Source: Neoaquamicrobium microcysteis
Lineage (GTDB): Bacteria > Pseudomonadota > Alphaproteobacteria > Rhizobiales > Rhizobiaceae
DNA length: 64,000 nt
Assembly (NCBI RefSeq): GCF_008180155.1
Contig: NZ_VSZS01000068.1
Location: 434,001 to 498,000, forward strand
Direction: 5' to 3'
The notes below the pieces were generated by a model. That model did not search any database. It had not been told where the DNA came from and saw only the letters and a list, made by a program, of their open reading frames with translations. Position numbers and translations under genes: made by a program. Positions 49,085-60,407 of the stretch are shown here, piece by piece; position 1 is the first letter of the stretch, and every line of letters starts with the position of its first letter.

Positions 49085-50583
49085 TAGCGAGCAAGAAACT
49101 GCCATCCCTGCGCGCGGCGGCAGCCCCTCTTCTGGCGCTGTCCATCACGCTTAGCGCCGGCATGGGCCTTTCGCTCTTCGCGCCGGCGAGCGAGGCGCAT
49201 GCGCAGGGCGTGGTGACAATCGGATCGAGCGCTGCCAGCCAGCGCATCAAGCTCGGCCTCAACAAGTCGATCGTGATCGACCTGCCGCGCGACGCCTATG
49301 ACATCCTGGTCGCCAATCCGGGCGTGGCCGATGCCGTGACCCGCACGGCCCGCCGCATCTATCTCTTCGGCAAGCAGGTCGGAGAGACCAACATCTTCGT
49401 CTTCGGGCCCAATGGCGAGCAGATCGCCAGCCTCGACCTGCGGGTCGAGCGCGATGTTGCCGGCCTCGAAGAATATCTAAAGCGCTTCCTGCTCAATTCG
49501 GACATCAAGGCCGAACTCATCAACGACAACGTGGTGCTGACGGGAACGGTGGACACGCCTCTGGACGCCAAGCGCGCGACCGACCTGGCGAGCATCTTCG
49601 TCTCGGGCGGCGAGGCCACGACAGGCCAGTATTCGATGACGGCGGCGGGCGGCAGCTCGGCCAGCGGCGTCAGCATCAACAATCCCGACGGATCGCGCCG
49701 CGGCAGCAGCATCGTCAACATGCTGCAGATCGTGGGCGAGGACCAGGTGACGCTGAAGGTCACGGTCGCCGAGGTCAGCCGGTCGGTAATGAAGCAGCTG
49801 GGCGTCAACATGGTGGCGCAGACCGAAGGCTTCCGCTTCGACATGCTCGACCCGACGCAGCTGGTGCGCGCGGGCACGGGGCTCGGCGGCGCAGACCTCT
49901 TGCAGGGCTACATCAACGCGATGGAACAGTCGGGTGTGATGCGCACGCTGGCCGAACCGACGCTGACCGCAGTTTCCGGCGAGAAGGCGACCTTCCGCGC
50001 GGGCGGCGAATACAACGTCGTCGCGGGCGAGGAAGAAAACAACAACGGCCTGTTCGTCACGACGATCCGCCAGATCGAATACGGCATCGGGCTGGAGTTC
50101 CAGCCGGTGGTGCTTTCTCCGGGCCGCATCAGTCTGAAGGTGCGCACCTCGGTGTCGGAACCGACGACCGAGGGCGCAGAGCAGGTGGCGAGCGGCCGCA
50201 ACATCCTATCGCTGCGCCGCCGCATGGCCGACACGACGGTCGAGCTTCCTTCCGGCGGCTCGATGATGATCGCCGGCCTCGTCAGCGACAACGTCCGCCA
50301 GAACTACAACCGGATTCCGGGTCTCTCCAAGATCCCGGTGCTGGGCACGCTGTTCCGCAGCCGCGACTTCAACCGCAGCGAGACGGAACTGGTCATCATC
50401 GTGACCCCCTACATTTCCAAGCCGACCGCGCGCACCGCGCTGGCCAAGCCTGACGACAACTTCACCCCCGCCAGCGACGGCGCGGGCATCTTCCTGGGCC
50501 GCGTGAACCGCGTCTACGGGACCATGAATACCGACAGGCCGGCCGGGCGATACCACGGTGTCGTCGGCTTCATCTACAAGTGA
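49081..50583 (+). CDS. cpaC: Outer-membrane secretin CpaC/RcpA
   Basis: A 500-residue secretin forming the pilus pore. A signal peptide (cut near SEAHA) is followed by the N0-like domain (INKSIVIDLPRDAYDILVANPGVADAV style), a BON-like segment and the secretin core (EYGIGLEFQPVVLSPGRISLKVRTSVSEP, then VELPSGGSMMIAGLVSDN). The end contains LVIIVTPYI. A related N0-only protein is encoded at 60408. Confidence 0.94.
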   Translation: MIASKKLPSLRAAAAPLLALSITLSAGMGLSLFAPASEAHAQGVVTIGSSAASQRIKLGLNKSIVIDLPRDAYDILVANPGVADAVTRTARRIYLFGKQVGETNIFVFGPNGEQIASLDLRVERDVAGLEEYLKRFLLNSDIKAELINDNVVLTGTVDTPLDAKRATDLASIFVSGGEATTGQYSMTAAGGSSASGVSINNPDGSRRGSSIVNMLQIVGEDQVTLKVTVAEVSRSVMKQLGVNMVAQTEGFRFDMLDPTQLVRAGTGLGGADLLQGYINAMEQSGVMRTLAEPTLTAVSGEKATFRAGGEYNVVAGEEENNNGLFVTTIRQIEYGIGLEFQPVVLSPGRISLKVRTSVSEPTTEGAEQVASGRNILSLRRRMADTTVELPSGGSMMIAGLVSDNVRQNYNRIPGLSKIPVLGTLFRSRDFNRSETELVIIVTPYISKPTARTALAKPDDNFTPASDGAGIFLGRVNRVYGTMNTDRPAGRYHGVVGFIYK

Positions 50584-50595
50584 TCGGAGTGGATC

Positions 50596-51276
50596 ATGCC
50601 TGAAGTGCTCTCGAAGAACGCGCCGCGTCTTTCGGTTCTCGTGATTGCAGCAGCAGCGCTGATGGCGGGATGCGCCAACCGCGACAGCGTCCATGTCGGC
50701 TCGATACCGGACGACTACCGCACCAGCCATCCGATCGTGATCGGCGAGAAGGAGAAGAAGGTCGACATTCCCGTCGCCTACTCCGACACAAGGCTTTCGC
50801 GCGTTCAGCGCGTGGCGGTGGACGGCTTCATCGCCAATTACGACCGCTCGGCCGCGCCGGTGGTGACGGTGATGACGCCGCATGGCTCGGGCAACCAGCA
50901 CGCAGCCTCACTGGTGGCAGCCGACATGGTGAAGCGGCTGCGCGCCGCCGGCGTGCCCGAAGGCCGGGTGCTGCACCAGCCCTATCAGGCGGCGGACTAC
51001 GGCGACAGCGCGCCTATCCGCCTCGCCTATTCGGAGATGACCGCTTCGGTCGGCCAGTGCGGGCGGTGGCCCGCCGACATGCTCGACGACAGCAACAACA
51101 AGCACTGGGCCAATTTCGGCTGTTCCTACCAGAACAACCTGGCCGCCCAGGTTGCCAATCCGGCCGATTTCCTCGGTCCGCGCAAGCCGACAGAGATCGA
51201 TACGACGCGCCGCGGCGTGACGCTCGACGACTACCGGCGGCGCGTGACGCAATGGGAATCGGAAGTCGATTACTGA
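50596..51276 (+). CDS. cpaD: Pilus assembly lipoprotein CpaD
   Basis: A 226-residue lipoprotein with lipobox ALMAGC (Cys27) and the CpaD family sequence HPIVIGEKEKKVDIPV then RLAYSEMTASVGQCGRWPADM and FGCSYQNNLAAQVANPADFLGPR. Four cysteine positions are typical. CpaD supports the secretin in the outer membrane. It lies 12 bases after cpaC. Confidence 0.93.
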   Translation: MPEVLSKNAPRLSVLVIAAAALMAGCANRDSVHVGSIPDDYRTSHPIVIGEKEKKVDIPVAYSDTRLSRVQRVAVDGFIANYDRSAAPVVTVMTPHGSGNQHAASLVAADMVKRLRAAGVPEGRVLHQPYQAADYGDSAPIRLAYSEMTASVGQCGRWPADMLDDSNNKHWANFGCSYQNNLAAQVANPADFLGPRKPTEIDTTRRGVTLDDYRRRVTQWESEVDY

Positions 51277-51297
51277 TGCACCTCGGGGGCGCATGAC

Positions 51298-52578
51298 ATG
51301 AGCAATCTCGCCTATGACGCATCGGCCGACATCGAGGCCGCAAGCGAAACCGAAATCGCCGCGATGCGGGAGCTGCGGCCGGTGCCGCGCATCTCGATCC
51401 AGGCCTTCTGCGAAACCGAAAGCATCGCCGCGCCCATCGAACGCGCGGCCGCCGACCGGCGCATGTCCAAGGCGCACCTCAAGGTGCATATGGGCGGCAT
51501 CGGCACGGCGATCGAGTTCTACCAGTCGGCGCAGACGCCGAACCTCATCATCGTGGAATCGCGCGACGAGCCAAAGCAGCTCATCGCCACGCTGAGCCGG
51601 CTGGCCGAAGTGTGCGATCCGTCGTCCAAGGTGGTGGTGATCGGCCACTACAACGACGTGTGGCTCTATCGCGAGCTCATCCGTTTCGGCATCTCCGAAT
51701 ATGTGGTCGCGCCGATCTCGATGGCCGATATCCTCTCCGTCATCTCCTCCATCTTCGTCGACCCGCAAGCCGAGCCGATCGGCCGTTCCATCGCCTTCAT
51801 CGGCGCGAAGGGCGGCGTGGGCTCGTCAACGGTGGCGCACAACGTCGCGTGGAGCATGTCGACGCTGTTCAGCTCTGAGGTGGTGGTGGCAGACCTCGAC
51901 CTCGCCTTCGGCACGGCGAATATCAATTTCGATCAGGACCCGACGCAGGGCATCGCCGAAGCGGTGTTTTCGCCCGAGCGCATCGACGAGACCTATCTCG
52001 ACCGCCTGCTGGCCCAGTGCGCCGAGCGGCTGTCGCTGCTTGCCGCGCCGTCGATGCTCGACCGCACCTACGACTTCGACGCGGAAGCGTTCACGCAGGT
52101 GATCGACGTGGCGCAGCGCACCGCGCCGCTGCTGGTGCTGGACGTGCCGCACATCTGGTCCGGCTGGTCGCGCAGCGTGCTGACGCAGGCCGACGAGGTG
52201 GTCATCACCGCGACGCCCGAGCTGGCCAATCTGCGCAACACCAAGAACCTGCTGGATACGCTGAAGAAGCTGCGCCCAAACGACGCGCCGCCCAAGCTGG
52301 TGATCAACCAGGCCGGCGTTCCCAAGCGTCCCGAGATCAGCCCGAGCGATTTTGCCGAGCCGCTGGACCTGACGCCGATGGCGGTGATCCCGTTCGAGCC
52401 CGCACTGTTCGGCAACAGCGCCAATAACGGTCGCATGCTGGGCGAGATGGATGCGCAGCACGCGGTGGTCAAGACGATCAACGAGATGGCGCATGTGCTG
52501 ACCGGCCGTTCGGAGCTCAAGGCCAAGAAGAAGGCAGGGCTGGGCGATCTGCTCGAGCGGCTCAAGCGCAGGAAATAA
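51298..52578 (+). CDS. cpaE: Pilus localisation ATPase CpaE/TadZ
   Basis: A 426-residue protein. The N-terminal atypical receiver-like domain (about residues 40-150) lacks the usual phospho-acceptor pattern. The C-terminal MinD/ParA-like domain has a deviant Walker A FIGAKGGVGSSTVAHNVAW and VVVADLDLAFGTA. TadZ proteins mark the cell pole and recruit the secretion ATPase. Confidence 0.93.
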   Translation: MSNLAYDASADIEAASETEIAAMRELRPVPRISIQAFCETESIAAPIERAAADRRMSKAHLKVHMGGIGTAIEFYQSAQTPNLIIVESRDEPKQLIATLSRLAEVCDPSSKVVVIGHYNDVWLYRELIRFGISEYVVAPISMADILSVISSIFVDPQAEPIGRSIAFIGAKGGVGSSTVAHNVAWSMSTLFSSEVVVADLDLAFGTANINFDQDPTQGIAEAVFSPERIDETYLDRLLAQCAERLSLLAAPSMLDRTYDFDAEAFTQVIDVAQRTAPLLVLDVPHIWSGWSRSVLTQADEVVITATPELANLRNTKNLLDTLKKLRPNDAPPKLVINQAGVPKRPEISPSDFAEPLDLTPMAVIPFEPALFGNSANNGRMLGEMDAQHAVVKTINEMAHVLTGRSELKAKKKAGLGDLLERLKRRK

Positions 52579-52605
52579 TTCGGGAAAAGCGGATCAGGCG
52601 GGCAC

Positions 52606-54120
52606 ATGTTCGGCAGAAGAGGCAATGATGGCGGGCAGCGCGAGGCACCGGGCAACCGGCAGCCGGGCGCAGCCGTATCCGACCCCGCACCGGTGCGCGA
52701 GGCAAGCGTGGCGGCGCCGCCGTCCCGTCCGGAACCTGCCGCCGCCAAGGGCGCCCCGGCGCCCGCCGCACCCAAGCGCAGCATCGACGCACCGCCGCCG
52801 CTGGCGCCCGAGCAGCCCAAGCGCGCGCCGCGCGAGCGTGGCGACAGCTACTACGACACCAAGAGCCAGGTGTTCTCGGCGCTGATCGACACGATCGACC
52901 TGTCGCAGCTGGCCAAGCTGGACCCGGATTCGGCGCGCGAGGAAATCCGCGACATCGTCAACGACATCATCGCGATCAAGAATTTCGCGATGTCGATCTC
53001 CGAGCAGGAAGAGCTGCTGGAGGACATCTGCAACGACGTGCTGGGCTACGGCCCGCTGGAGCCGCTGCTGGCGCGCGACGACATCGCCGACATCATGGTG
53101 AACGGCTCCAAGCACGTCTACATCGAGGTGAACGGCAAGGTCGAGCAGACCGGCATCCGGTTTCGCGACAACCAGCAGCTCCTGAACATCTGCCAGCGCA
53201 TCGTCAGCCAGGTGGGCCGCCGCGTCGACGAATCCTCACCGATCTGCGACGCGCGCCTTCCCGACGGCTCGCGCGTCAACGTGATCGCACCGCCGCTGGC
53301 CATCGACGGCGCCGCGCTCACCATCCGAAAATTCAAGAAGGACAAGCTGACGCTCGACCAGCTCGTCCGCTTCGGCGCGATCACGCCAGAAGGCGCGGAG
53401 GTGCTGAAGATCATCGGCCGCGTGCGCTGCAACGTCGTGATCTCGGGCGGCACGGGCTCGGGCAAGACGACGCTGCTGAACTGCCTGACCAACTATATCG
53501 ACCGCGACGAGCGCATCATCACCTGCGAGGACTCGGCCGAACTGCAGCTCCAGCAGCCGCATGTGGTGCGCCTCGAAACGCGCCCGCCCAACCTCGAAGG
53601 CGAGGGCGAGATCACCATGCGCGACCTCGTCAAGAACTGCCTGCGCATGCGTCCGGAACGCATCGTGGTGGGCGAGGTGCGCGGACCCGAAGTGTTCGAC
53701 CTTCTGCAGGCGATGAACACCGGCCATGACGGCTCGATGGGCACGATCCACTCCAACAGCCCGCGCGAGTGTCTCAACCGTATCGAATCGATGATCGCCA
53801 TGGGCGGCTTCCAGTTGCCGCAGAAGACCGTGCGCGAGATCGTCGTCGGCTCCATCGACGTCATCATCCAGGCCGCGCGCCTGCGCGACGGCTCGCGCCG
53901 CATCACCCACATCACCGAAGTGATCGGCATGGAAGGCGACGTCATCATCACGCAGGATCTGGTGCTCTACCAGATCAGGGGCGAGGACGCGCAGGGCCGC
54001 ATCATCGGCCAGCATGTCTCGACCGGCATCGGCCGGCCGTCCTTCTGGGACCGCGCCCGCTACTACGGTGAAGAGGCGCGCCTCGCCAACGCACTGGAAG
54101 CGATGGAAAAAGAGACGTGA
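52606..54120 (+). CDS. cpaF: Pilus secretion ATPase CpaF/TadA
   Basis: A 504-residue hexameric traffic ATPase that drives Flp pilus extension and retraction. After a proline/alanine-rich N-terminus (about 90 residues) comes the N-domain (VLGYGPLEPLLARDDIADIMVNG). The RecA-like core follows with Walker A GGTGSGKTTLLN, the Asp box ITCEDSAELQLQQPHVVRLETR, Walker B MRPERIVVGEVRGPE and the His box MGTIHSNSPRECLNRIE. The low-complexity start is usual for the family. Confidence 0.95.
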   Translation: MFGRRGNDGGQREAPGNRQPGAAVSDPAPVREASVAAPPSRPEPAAAKGAPAPAAPKRSIDAPPPLAPEQPKRAPRERGDSYYDTKSQVFSALIDTIDLSQLAKLDPDSAREEIRDIVNDIIAIKNFAMSISEQEELLEDICNDVLGYGPLEPLLARDDIADIMVNGSKHVYIEVNGKVEQTGIRFRDNQQLLNICQRIVSQVGRRVDESSPICDARLPDGSRVNVIAPPLAIDGAALTIRKFKKDKLTLDQLVRFGAITPEGAEVLKIIGRVRCNVVISGGTGSGKTTLLNCLTNYIDRDERIITCEDSAELQLQQPHVVRLETRPPNLEGEGEITMRDLVKNCLRMRPERIVVGEVRGPEVFDLLQAMNTGHDGSMGTIHSNSPRECLNRIESMIAMGGFQLPQKTVREIVVGSIDVIIQAARLRDGSRRITHITEVIGMEGDVIITQDLVLYQIRGEDAQGRIIGQHVSTGIGRPSFWDRARYYGEEARLANALEAMEKET

Positions 54121-54152
54121 GAACGAGCGCCGGCGTAGCGTAGGAGACGGAG

Positions 54153-55166
54153 ATGTTCGGACTGGACAATACGGTTCTGGCCTTCATCGCGCTCGCGACC
54201 ATGAGCGTCGGCGCGCTCGCCTACGCATTGCTGTTCACCTCCATCGAGAACGAGAAGAAGGCCGGAAAGCGGCTGGAGACGATCAAGCGCGCCGACACCG
54301 ACCGCGCCACGATCAAGGCGTCTCGCGACCGCGTGGCGGAGGCGGCCCGCAGGCGCAAGTCGGTGCAGGATTCGCTCAAGGACCTAGAGGACAAGCAGAA
54401 GGCGCGCAGCGCGAACACGCGCAAGCCGCCGCTGAAGGTGCAGCTTCGGCAGGCCGGCATGGACGTGACGGTGGAGCGCTTCTACCTCTATTCGGTACTG
54501 TGCGGCGTGGTGCTGACCGCGGTGCTGTTCGTCGTCGGCGCACCGCTGCTGGTGCTGCCGGGCGCGCTGGTTGCAGGCATCTTCGGCCTGCCGCGCTGGT
54601 TCGTCGGCTTCAAGCGCGCGCGCCGCGTGAAGGCCTTCCTGGAGGAGTTTCCCAATTCGCTGGACGTGATCGTGCGTGCGGTGAAATCCGGCCTGCCGCT
54701 GAACGACGCGGTGCGCCTGATCGCCTCGGAATCGCCAGAGCCGGTGAAGACCGAGTTCCGCCGCATCGTGGAAAGTCAGCAGCTCGGCCTGTCGCTGCCT
54801 GAAGCCGTGCTGCGCATGCCCGAGACCATGCCGTGCTCGGAAGCGAGCTTCTTCGGCATCGTCATCCAGATCCAGAGCCAAGCCGGCGGCAACCTCTCGG
54901 AAGCGCTGGGCAACCTTTCCAAGGTGCTGCGCGACCGCAAGAAGATGAAGGCGAAGATCAACGCGCTGTCGATGGAAGCCAAGGCGTCGGCCGTCATCAT
55001 CGGCGCGCTGCCCTTCATCGTCGCCTTCCTCGTCTACCTTTCGAGCCCCAACTACATCATGCCGCTGTTCACCCACTCGACCGGGCACCTGATCCTGGTG
55101 GTATCGGGCATCTGGATGTCGATGGGCATCTTCGTCATGCGCAAGATGATGAACTTCGACATCTAG
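54153..55166 (+). CDS. tadB: Inner-membrane platform protein TadB (GspF-like)
   Basis: A 337-residue platform protein. It has one N-terminal helix, a charged cytoplasmic stretch, and two central helices. The T2SS F-type domain follows (FLEEFPNSLDVIVRAVKSGLPLNDAVRLIA, then QSQAGGNLSEALGNLSKVLRDRKKMKAKI), with two C-terminal helices. It works with TadC as the base on which TadA acts. Confidence 0.93.
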   Translation: MFGLDNTVLAFIALATMSVGALAYALLFTSIENEKKAGKRLETIKRADTDRATIKASRDRVAEAARRRKSVQDSLKDLEDKQKARSANTRKPPLKVQLRQAGMDVTVERFYLYSVLCGVVLTAVLFVVGAPLLVLPGALVAGIFGLPRWFVGFKRARRVKAFLEEFPNSLDVIVRAVKSGLPLNDAVRLIASESPEPVKTEFRRIVESQQLGLSLPEAVLRMPETMPCSEASFFGIVIQIQSQAGGNLSEALGNLSKVLRDRKKMKAKINALSMEAKASAVIIGALPFIVAFLVYLSSPNYIMPLFTHSTGHLILVVSGIWMSMGIFVMRKMMNFDI

Positions 55167-55178
55167 GAAGAAGCCGAC

Positions 55179-56174
55179 ATGATCGACCAGATCGTCAAAT
55201 CGCTCATCGACCCGACCTTCATGATCGCGCTGGTGGTGGCAGCCGCCGTGTTCGTGACCATGTTCACCGCGCTGCCCGCGCTCGGCGGCAACCCGCTGCG
55301 CACGCGCATGAAATCGGTGGCGCTGGAGCGCGACGAGTTGCGCGCGAAGCAGCGCGCGAGGCTGGCCGCCGAAGCCGACCGAAAGCGCCGCGGCCTGCGC
55401 GAGGAGCAGTCGCTGGGCATGAAGAGCATCGTCGAGCGCCTGGACCTGAAGCGCGCGCTGGCCGACGAAGCAACCATCGCCAAGCTGAAGGTCGCCGGCT
55501 TTCGCGGCCAGAACCCGCTGACCAAATTCCTGTTCTTCCGGCTGGTGCTGCCCTTCGTGGGCTTCGCGATCGGGGTGGTCTATATCTTCGTGCTGGGCGG
55601 GTTTCCGGACCAGCCGCCCTTCGTGAAGCTCTTCATCTGCATCCTGCTGGCCTATGGCGGCTTCTACGCCCCCATCATCTACGTGTCCAACCGCGCCACC
55701 AAGCGCAAGGAATCGATCCAGAAGGCGTGGCCGGATGCGCTCGACCTGATGCTGATCTGCGTGGAATCGGGCATGTCGGTGGAAGCCGCGTTCAGGCGCG
55801 TGGCCGACGAGATCGGCACGCAGTCGGTCGACCTGGCCGAGGAGTTCGTGCTGACCAATGCCGAGCTTTCCTTCCTGCAGGAACGCAAGCAGGCCTATGA
55901 AAACCTCGCCTCGCGCACCGGGCTGGATTCGGTGAAGGCGGTGTCGCAGGCGCTGGTGCAGGCGGAACGCTACGGCACACCGGTGGCGCACGCGCTGCGC
56001 GTGCTTTCGGCCGAAAGCCGCGACATGCGAATGAACGCGGCCGAAAAGAAGGCCGCCGCGCTGCCGCCCAAGCTGACCGTGCCGATGATCCTGTTCTTCC
56101 TGCCAGTGCTGTTCGCCGTCATCCTCGGCCCAGCCGGCATCCAGGTGGCCGAACAGGGCGTCTTCAACAACTAG
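55179..56174 (+). CDS. tadC: Inner-membrane platform protein TadC (GspF-like)
   Basis: A 331-residue partner of TadB, 12 bases downstream of it. Two N-terminal helices flank a basic loop. An F-type domain is visible (QKAWPDALDLMLICVESGMSVEAAFRRVADEIG, then YGTPVAHALRVLSAESRDMRMNAAEKKAAALPPKL), followed by a final helix pair. It ends 21 bases before the convergent corC stop. The usual next gene, tadD, is not here but at 13835. Confidence 0.93.
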   Translation: MIDQIVKSLIDPTFMIALVVAAAVFVTMFTALPALGGNPLRTRMKSVALERDELRAKQRARLAAEADRKRRGLREEQSLGMKSIVERLDLKRALADEATIAKLKVAGFRGQNPLTKFLFFRLVLPFVGFAIGVVYIFVLGGFPDQPPFVKLFICILLAYGGFYAPIIYVSNRATKRKESIQKAWPDALDLMLICVESGMSVEAAFRRVADEIGTQSVDLAEEFVLTNAELSFLQERKQAYENLASRTGLDSVKAVSQALVQAERYGTPVAHALRVLSAESRDMRMNAAEKKAAALPPKLTVPMILFFLPVLFAVILGPAGIQVAEQGVFNN

Positions 56175-56183
56175 AGCGAAAGA

Positions 56184-56206
56184 CGGACGCCCCGATCAGG
56201 CGTCCG
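56184..56206. terminator. Hairpin at the tadC/corC convergent junction
   Basis: A perfect 8-base stem (56184-56191 with 56199-56206) and 7-base loop contain the corC stop in the loop. On the minus strand it is followed by a modest T-rich stretch (TCTTTC). It could end transcription from both sides; the T-tract is weak. Confidence 0.5.
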
Positions 56207-57293
56207 GGCTGGCAGGGGGCGTGGCAGAAGGTTTGGAGGCTGCGGGCTCCTCGCGCGCCACGACGCGGGCCCGGCGGCGGTCGGCCGTCCTGCCCTGCAC
56301 GATGCGCACGCGCTTGACGCGGCGCGGATCGGCATCCAGCACGTGGAACTCGAAGCCGGGGATGGCCTGAACGACCTCGCCGCGCGCGGGAACGCGCCCC
56401 AGCGCATTGAAGATCATGCCGCCGATGGTATCGACGTAATCCTCGTGCTCGCCGGCCGTGAAGGCCTCGCCGATGGTCTCGGCGACGTCCTCGATCTCGG
56501 CCTTGGCGTCGACCACGAAGACGCCGTCGCCGGTCTGGGTGATCATCGGCTCTTCGTCTTCGTCGTGCTCGTCCTCGATGTCGCCGACGACCATCTCGAC
56601 GATGTCTTCCAGCGAGACGAGGCCATCCGTGCCGCCATATTCGTCGATGACCAGCGCCATCTGGATGCGGGCGGCCTGCATGCGCGCCATCAGATCGGAT
56701 GCAAGCATGGACGGCGGCACGAAAAGGACCGGCCGGACGATGCCGAGATCCTCGACCGACCTGTCGAGATCGACATTGGCAAGGTCGAATTGCGACGCGG
56801 CGACCGTCTTGCGGCCGGGGCGCCCCTTCTTCTGCTTGGCCGCGCGGGTGACGTAGGCGACCACGTCGCGGATGTGGACCATGCCGCGCGGGTCATCCAG
56901 CGTCTCATGATAGACCGGCATGCGCGAGCGGCCCGATTCCTCGAACAGCTTGAGCAAATCCGCCAGCCGCGTGGACAGGTCGATCGCCTCGATGTCGGCG
57001 CGCGGCACCATCACGTCCTCGACCCGCAGCTCGCGCAGGCGCAGGATGTTGTTGAGCATGGCGCGCTCGCCCGCGGAAAACGCGGTCTGCGTCGTCTTCT
57101 CCGACAGGGCGTCGGCCAAATCCTCGCGCAGGCTCGAACCGTTGCGCGAGCGGAAGCGGGCAGCCAGCCGTTCAAACAGGGTGGGTTTGGCGCCGGATCG
57201 TCCGGCGGGCGTACTCTGGGGTTCGCCTGACTGGTCGGACCCCTGATCGCCACCCTGCTCTGAGAGGGCGGCCGTTTGTGCGTTCTCGTTCAT
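56196..57293 (-). CDS. corC: CBS-domain protein of the CorC/HlyC (hemolysin C-like) family
   Basis: A 365-residue cytosolic protein without the DUF21 membrane domain. Two CBS modules (MVPRADIEAIDLSTRLADLLKLFEESGRSRMPVY, and VPPSMLASDLMARMQAARIQMALVIDEYGGTDGLVSLEDIVEMVVGDI) are followed by a CorC_HlyC C-terminal domain (AKAEIEDVAETIGEAF). It follows ybeY by 27 bases. The gene normally precedes lnt, which is 36.7 kb away here. Proposed roles are magnesium/cobalt efflux and rRNA-maturation support. Confidence 0.92.
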   Translation of the reverse strand: MNENAQTAALSEQGGDQGSDQSGEPQSTPAGRSGAKPTLFERLAARFRSRNGSSLREDLADALSEKTTQTAFSAGERAMLNNILRLRELRVEDVMVPRADIEAIDLSTRLADLLKLFEESGRSRMPVYHETLDDPRGMVHIRDVVAYVTRAAKQKKGRPGRKTVAASQFDLANVDLDRSVEDLGIVRPVLFVPPSMLASDLMARMQAARIQMALVIDEYGGTDGLVSLEDIVEMVVGDIEDEHDEDEEPMITQTGDGVFVVDAKAEIEDVAETIGEAFTAGEHEDYVDTIGGMIFNALGRVPARGEVVQAIPGFEFHVLDADPRRVKRVRIVQGRTADRRRARVVAREEPAASKPSATPPASPDA

Positions 57294-57320
57294 CGTCTCG
57301 TAGTCGTTGGACTTTCCCAG

Positions 57321-57785
57321 TTACCCATATGGATCGGGAATGGCAAGCCTCTCCAGCACACGTCGCTCAAGCCCCTCCATTTCCTCGGCCTCTTCGTCGG
57401 TCTCGTGATCGTAGCCGAGGAGATGCAGCAATCCATGCACGACAAGATGGGTCACATGGTGATCGAAGGGCTTGTGTTCCAGTACCGCTTCCGAAGAAAC
57501 CGTCTCGTGGGCCAGCACGATGTCACCCAGCATCGCGGGCAGCGGATCGCCGGGGGCCACGTCGAAAGCGGGAAAGGACAGCACGTTGGTGGGCTTGTCC
57601 TTGCCGCGCCACTCGCGATTGAGCACCCGGATATGCGCGTCGTCGGTGAAAAGCAGCGAAAGCTCGCTGTCCCCGGCCAGGCCGAGCTCGGCCAGCGCGG
57701 CCTCGACGGCGCGGGCCGCAGTCTGCCGGAGGGTTTCCTCCCCCGCCCAGTCGCCGGCCTCGGCCGAAATGTCGATATCGATCAT
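57321..57785 (-). CDS. ybeY: Endoribonuclease YbeY (rRNA maturation factor)
   Basis: A 154-residue zinc metalloprotein. The three metal histidines are in [15 protein letters not shown]. The N-terminal part carries [31 protein letters not shown]. It acts in 16S rRNA 3' processing and ribosome quality control. It lies six bases after phoH. Confidence 0.95.
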   Translation of the reverse strand: MIDIDISAEAGDWAGEETLRQTAARAVEAALAELGLAGDSELSLLFTDDAHIRVLNREWRGKDKPTNVLSFPAFDVAPGDPLPAMLGDIVLAHETVSSEAVLEHKPFDHHVTHLVVHGLLHLLGYDHETDEEAEEMEGLERRVLERLAIPDPYG

Positions 57786-57791
57786 GCGTGT

Positions 57792-58835
57792 TCAGACGTC
57801 GATGCGTCCCTTGCGGTCCGCGCCGCCGCCATGGCGGTCATAGGCCTTGACGATCTCGGCAACGAGCGGGTGGCGCACCACGTCGACGTCGTTGAAGCGA
57901 ACGGTGACGATGCCCGGCACACCGTCCAGCACCTGAAGCGCCTCGACCAGCCCCGACTTGGTGTTGGGCGGCAGATCGATCTGGCTCGGATCGCCGGTGA
58001 CGATCATGCGCCCGCCCTCGCCCAGGCGCGTGAGGAACATCTTCATCTGCATCGGCGTGGTGTTCTGGGCCTCGTCCAGGATGATGGCGGCGTTGCGCAG
58101 CGTGCGCCCGCGCATGAAGGCCAGCGGCGCGATCTCGATGACCTCGGCGGCGATGGCCCTCTCGACCTTATCGGCGGGGATCATGTCGTAGAGCGCGTCG
58201 TAAAGCGGACGCAGATAGGGATCGACCTTCTCCTTCATGTCGCCGGGCAGGAAGCCCAGACGCTCGCCCGCCTCGACCGCGGGACGCGACAGCACGATGC
58301 GCTCTACCATCCCGCGCTCCAGCAGCATGGCGGCATGGGCGACGGCTAGATAGGTCTTGCCGGTGCCGGCGGGCCCGATGCCGAACACCAATTCGGAGCG
58401 CTCCAGGGCGCGCATATACGCGTCCTGATTGAGCGAACGGGCATAGATGGAGCGCTTGCGCGTGGAAATCTGCGCGGCGGCAACCTTGCCCTTGCGCTCC
58501 AGCGTGGGCAGCGTGAGCTGGTCGTCGGCGGCGATTGCCATACGGATCGCGCCGTCGACCTCGGACGGCGATACGTCCGCGCCCTTCTGCAGCAGATCGT
58601 AGAGATAATCGAGCGCTCGGCGCGCCTGCTCGGCAGCCGTGGGATCACCCTTGATGGAAAGCTGGTTGCCCTTGGAACGTATGTCTACGCCCAGCTTCTG
58701 CTCCAGCCGCGCGAGGTTTTCGTCGAACTGGCCATAAAGCGCGCTAGCGTGCTTGTTGTTGTCGAAGGTCAGAACGATATGCGCCATGTCGGACGCCCCG
58801 GAAGGCGGCGATTTCAGTTCTGTCGTGGCGCTCAA
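57792..58835 (-). CDS. ybeZ: PhoH-like ATPase YbeZ
   Basis: A 347-residue P-loop ATPase, partner of YbeY. Walker A is GPAGTGKTYLAVAHA, and Walker B with sensor runs AAIILDEAQNTTPMQMKMFLTRLG and MIVTGDPSQIDLP. An N-terminal KH-like part (residues about 20-90) precedes the ATPase. The start is TTG 58835, supported by AGGAGAG about six bases upstream; ATG 58787 would lose 16 residues. Confidence 0.93.
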   Translation of the reverse strand: MSATTELKSPPSGASDMAHIVLTFDNNKHASALYGQFDENLARLEQKLGVDIRSKGNQLSIKGDPTAAEQARRALDYLYDLLQKGADVSPSEVDGAIRMAIAADDQLTLPTLERKGKVAAAQISTRKRSIYARSLNQDAYMRALERSELVFGIGPAGTGKTYLAVAHAAMLLERGMVERIVLSRPAVEAGERLGFLPGDMKEKVDPYLRPLYDALYDMIPADKVERAIAAEVIEIAPLAFMRGRTLRNAAIILDEAQNTTPMQMKMFLTRLGEGGRMIVTGDPSQIDLPPNTKSGLVEALQVLDGVPGIVTVRFNDVDVVRHPLVAEIVKAYDRHGGGADRKGRIDV

Positions 58836-58865
58836 ACGTCTCTCCTGGAAAATGCCCTTCTCCGG

Positions 58866-60266
<1,401 letters not shown>

Positions 60267-60342
60267 GGCGCGTCTCTACCCCCTTTCTGCGACAAAAAAC
60301 AGATGGGTTGGGGCGCAGCGCGGCGGACAAAGGCGGCTCCGC

Positions 60343-60357
60343 TTAACCCTTGGTTCA
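60343..60357 (+). promoter_or_regulatory. CtrA-like box upstream of the second pilus gene group
   Basis: TTAA-CCCTTGG-TTCA, one mismatch from TTAA-N7-TTAA, lies 51 bases before the 60408 start in the miaB-divergent gap. The left half TTAACCCT is shared with two other pilus promoters in the window. Confidence 0.5.
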
Positions 60358-60407
60358 CCAATATCGTTCATTTTTCGTTGAACCGTAGAAAAGCCGGAGA
60401 TCGACGC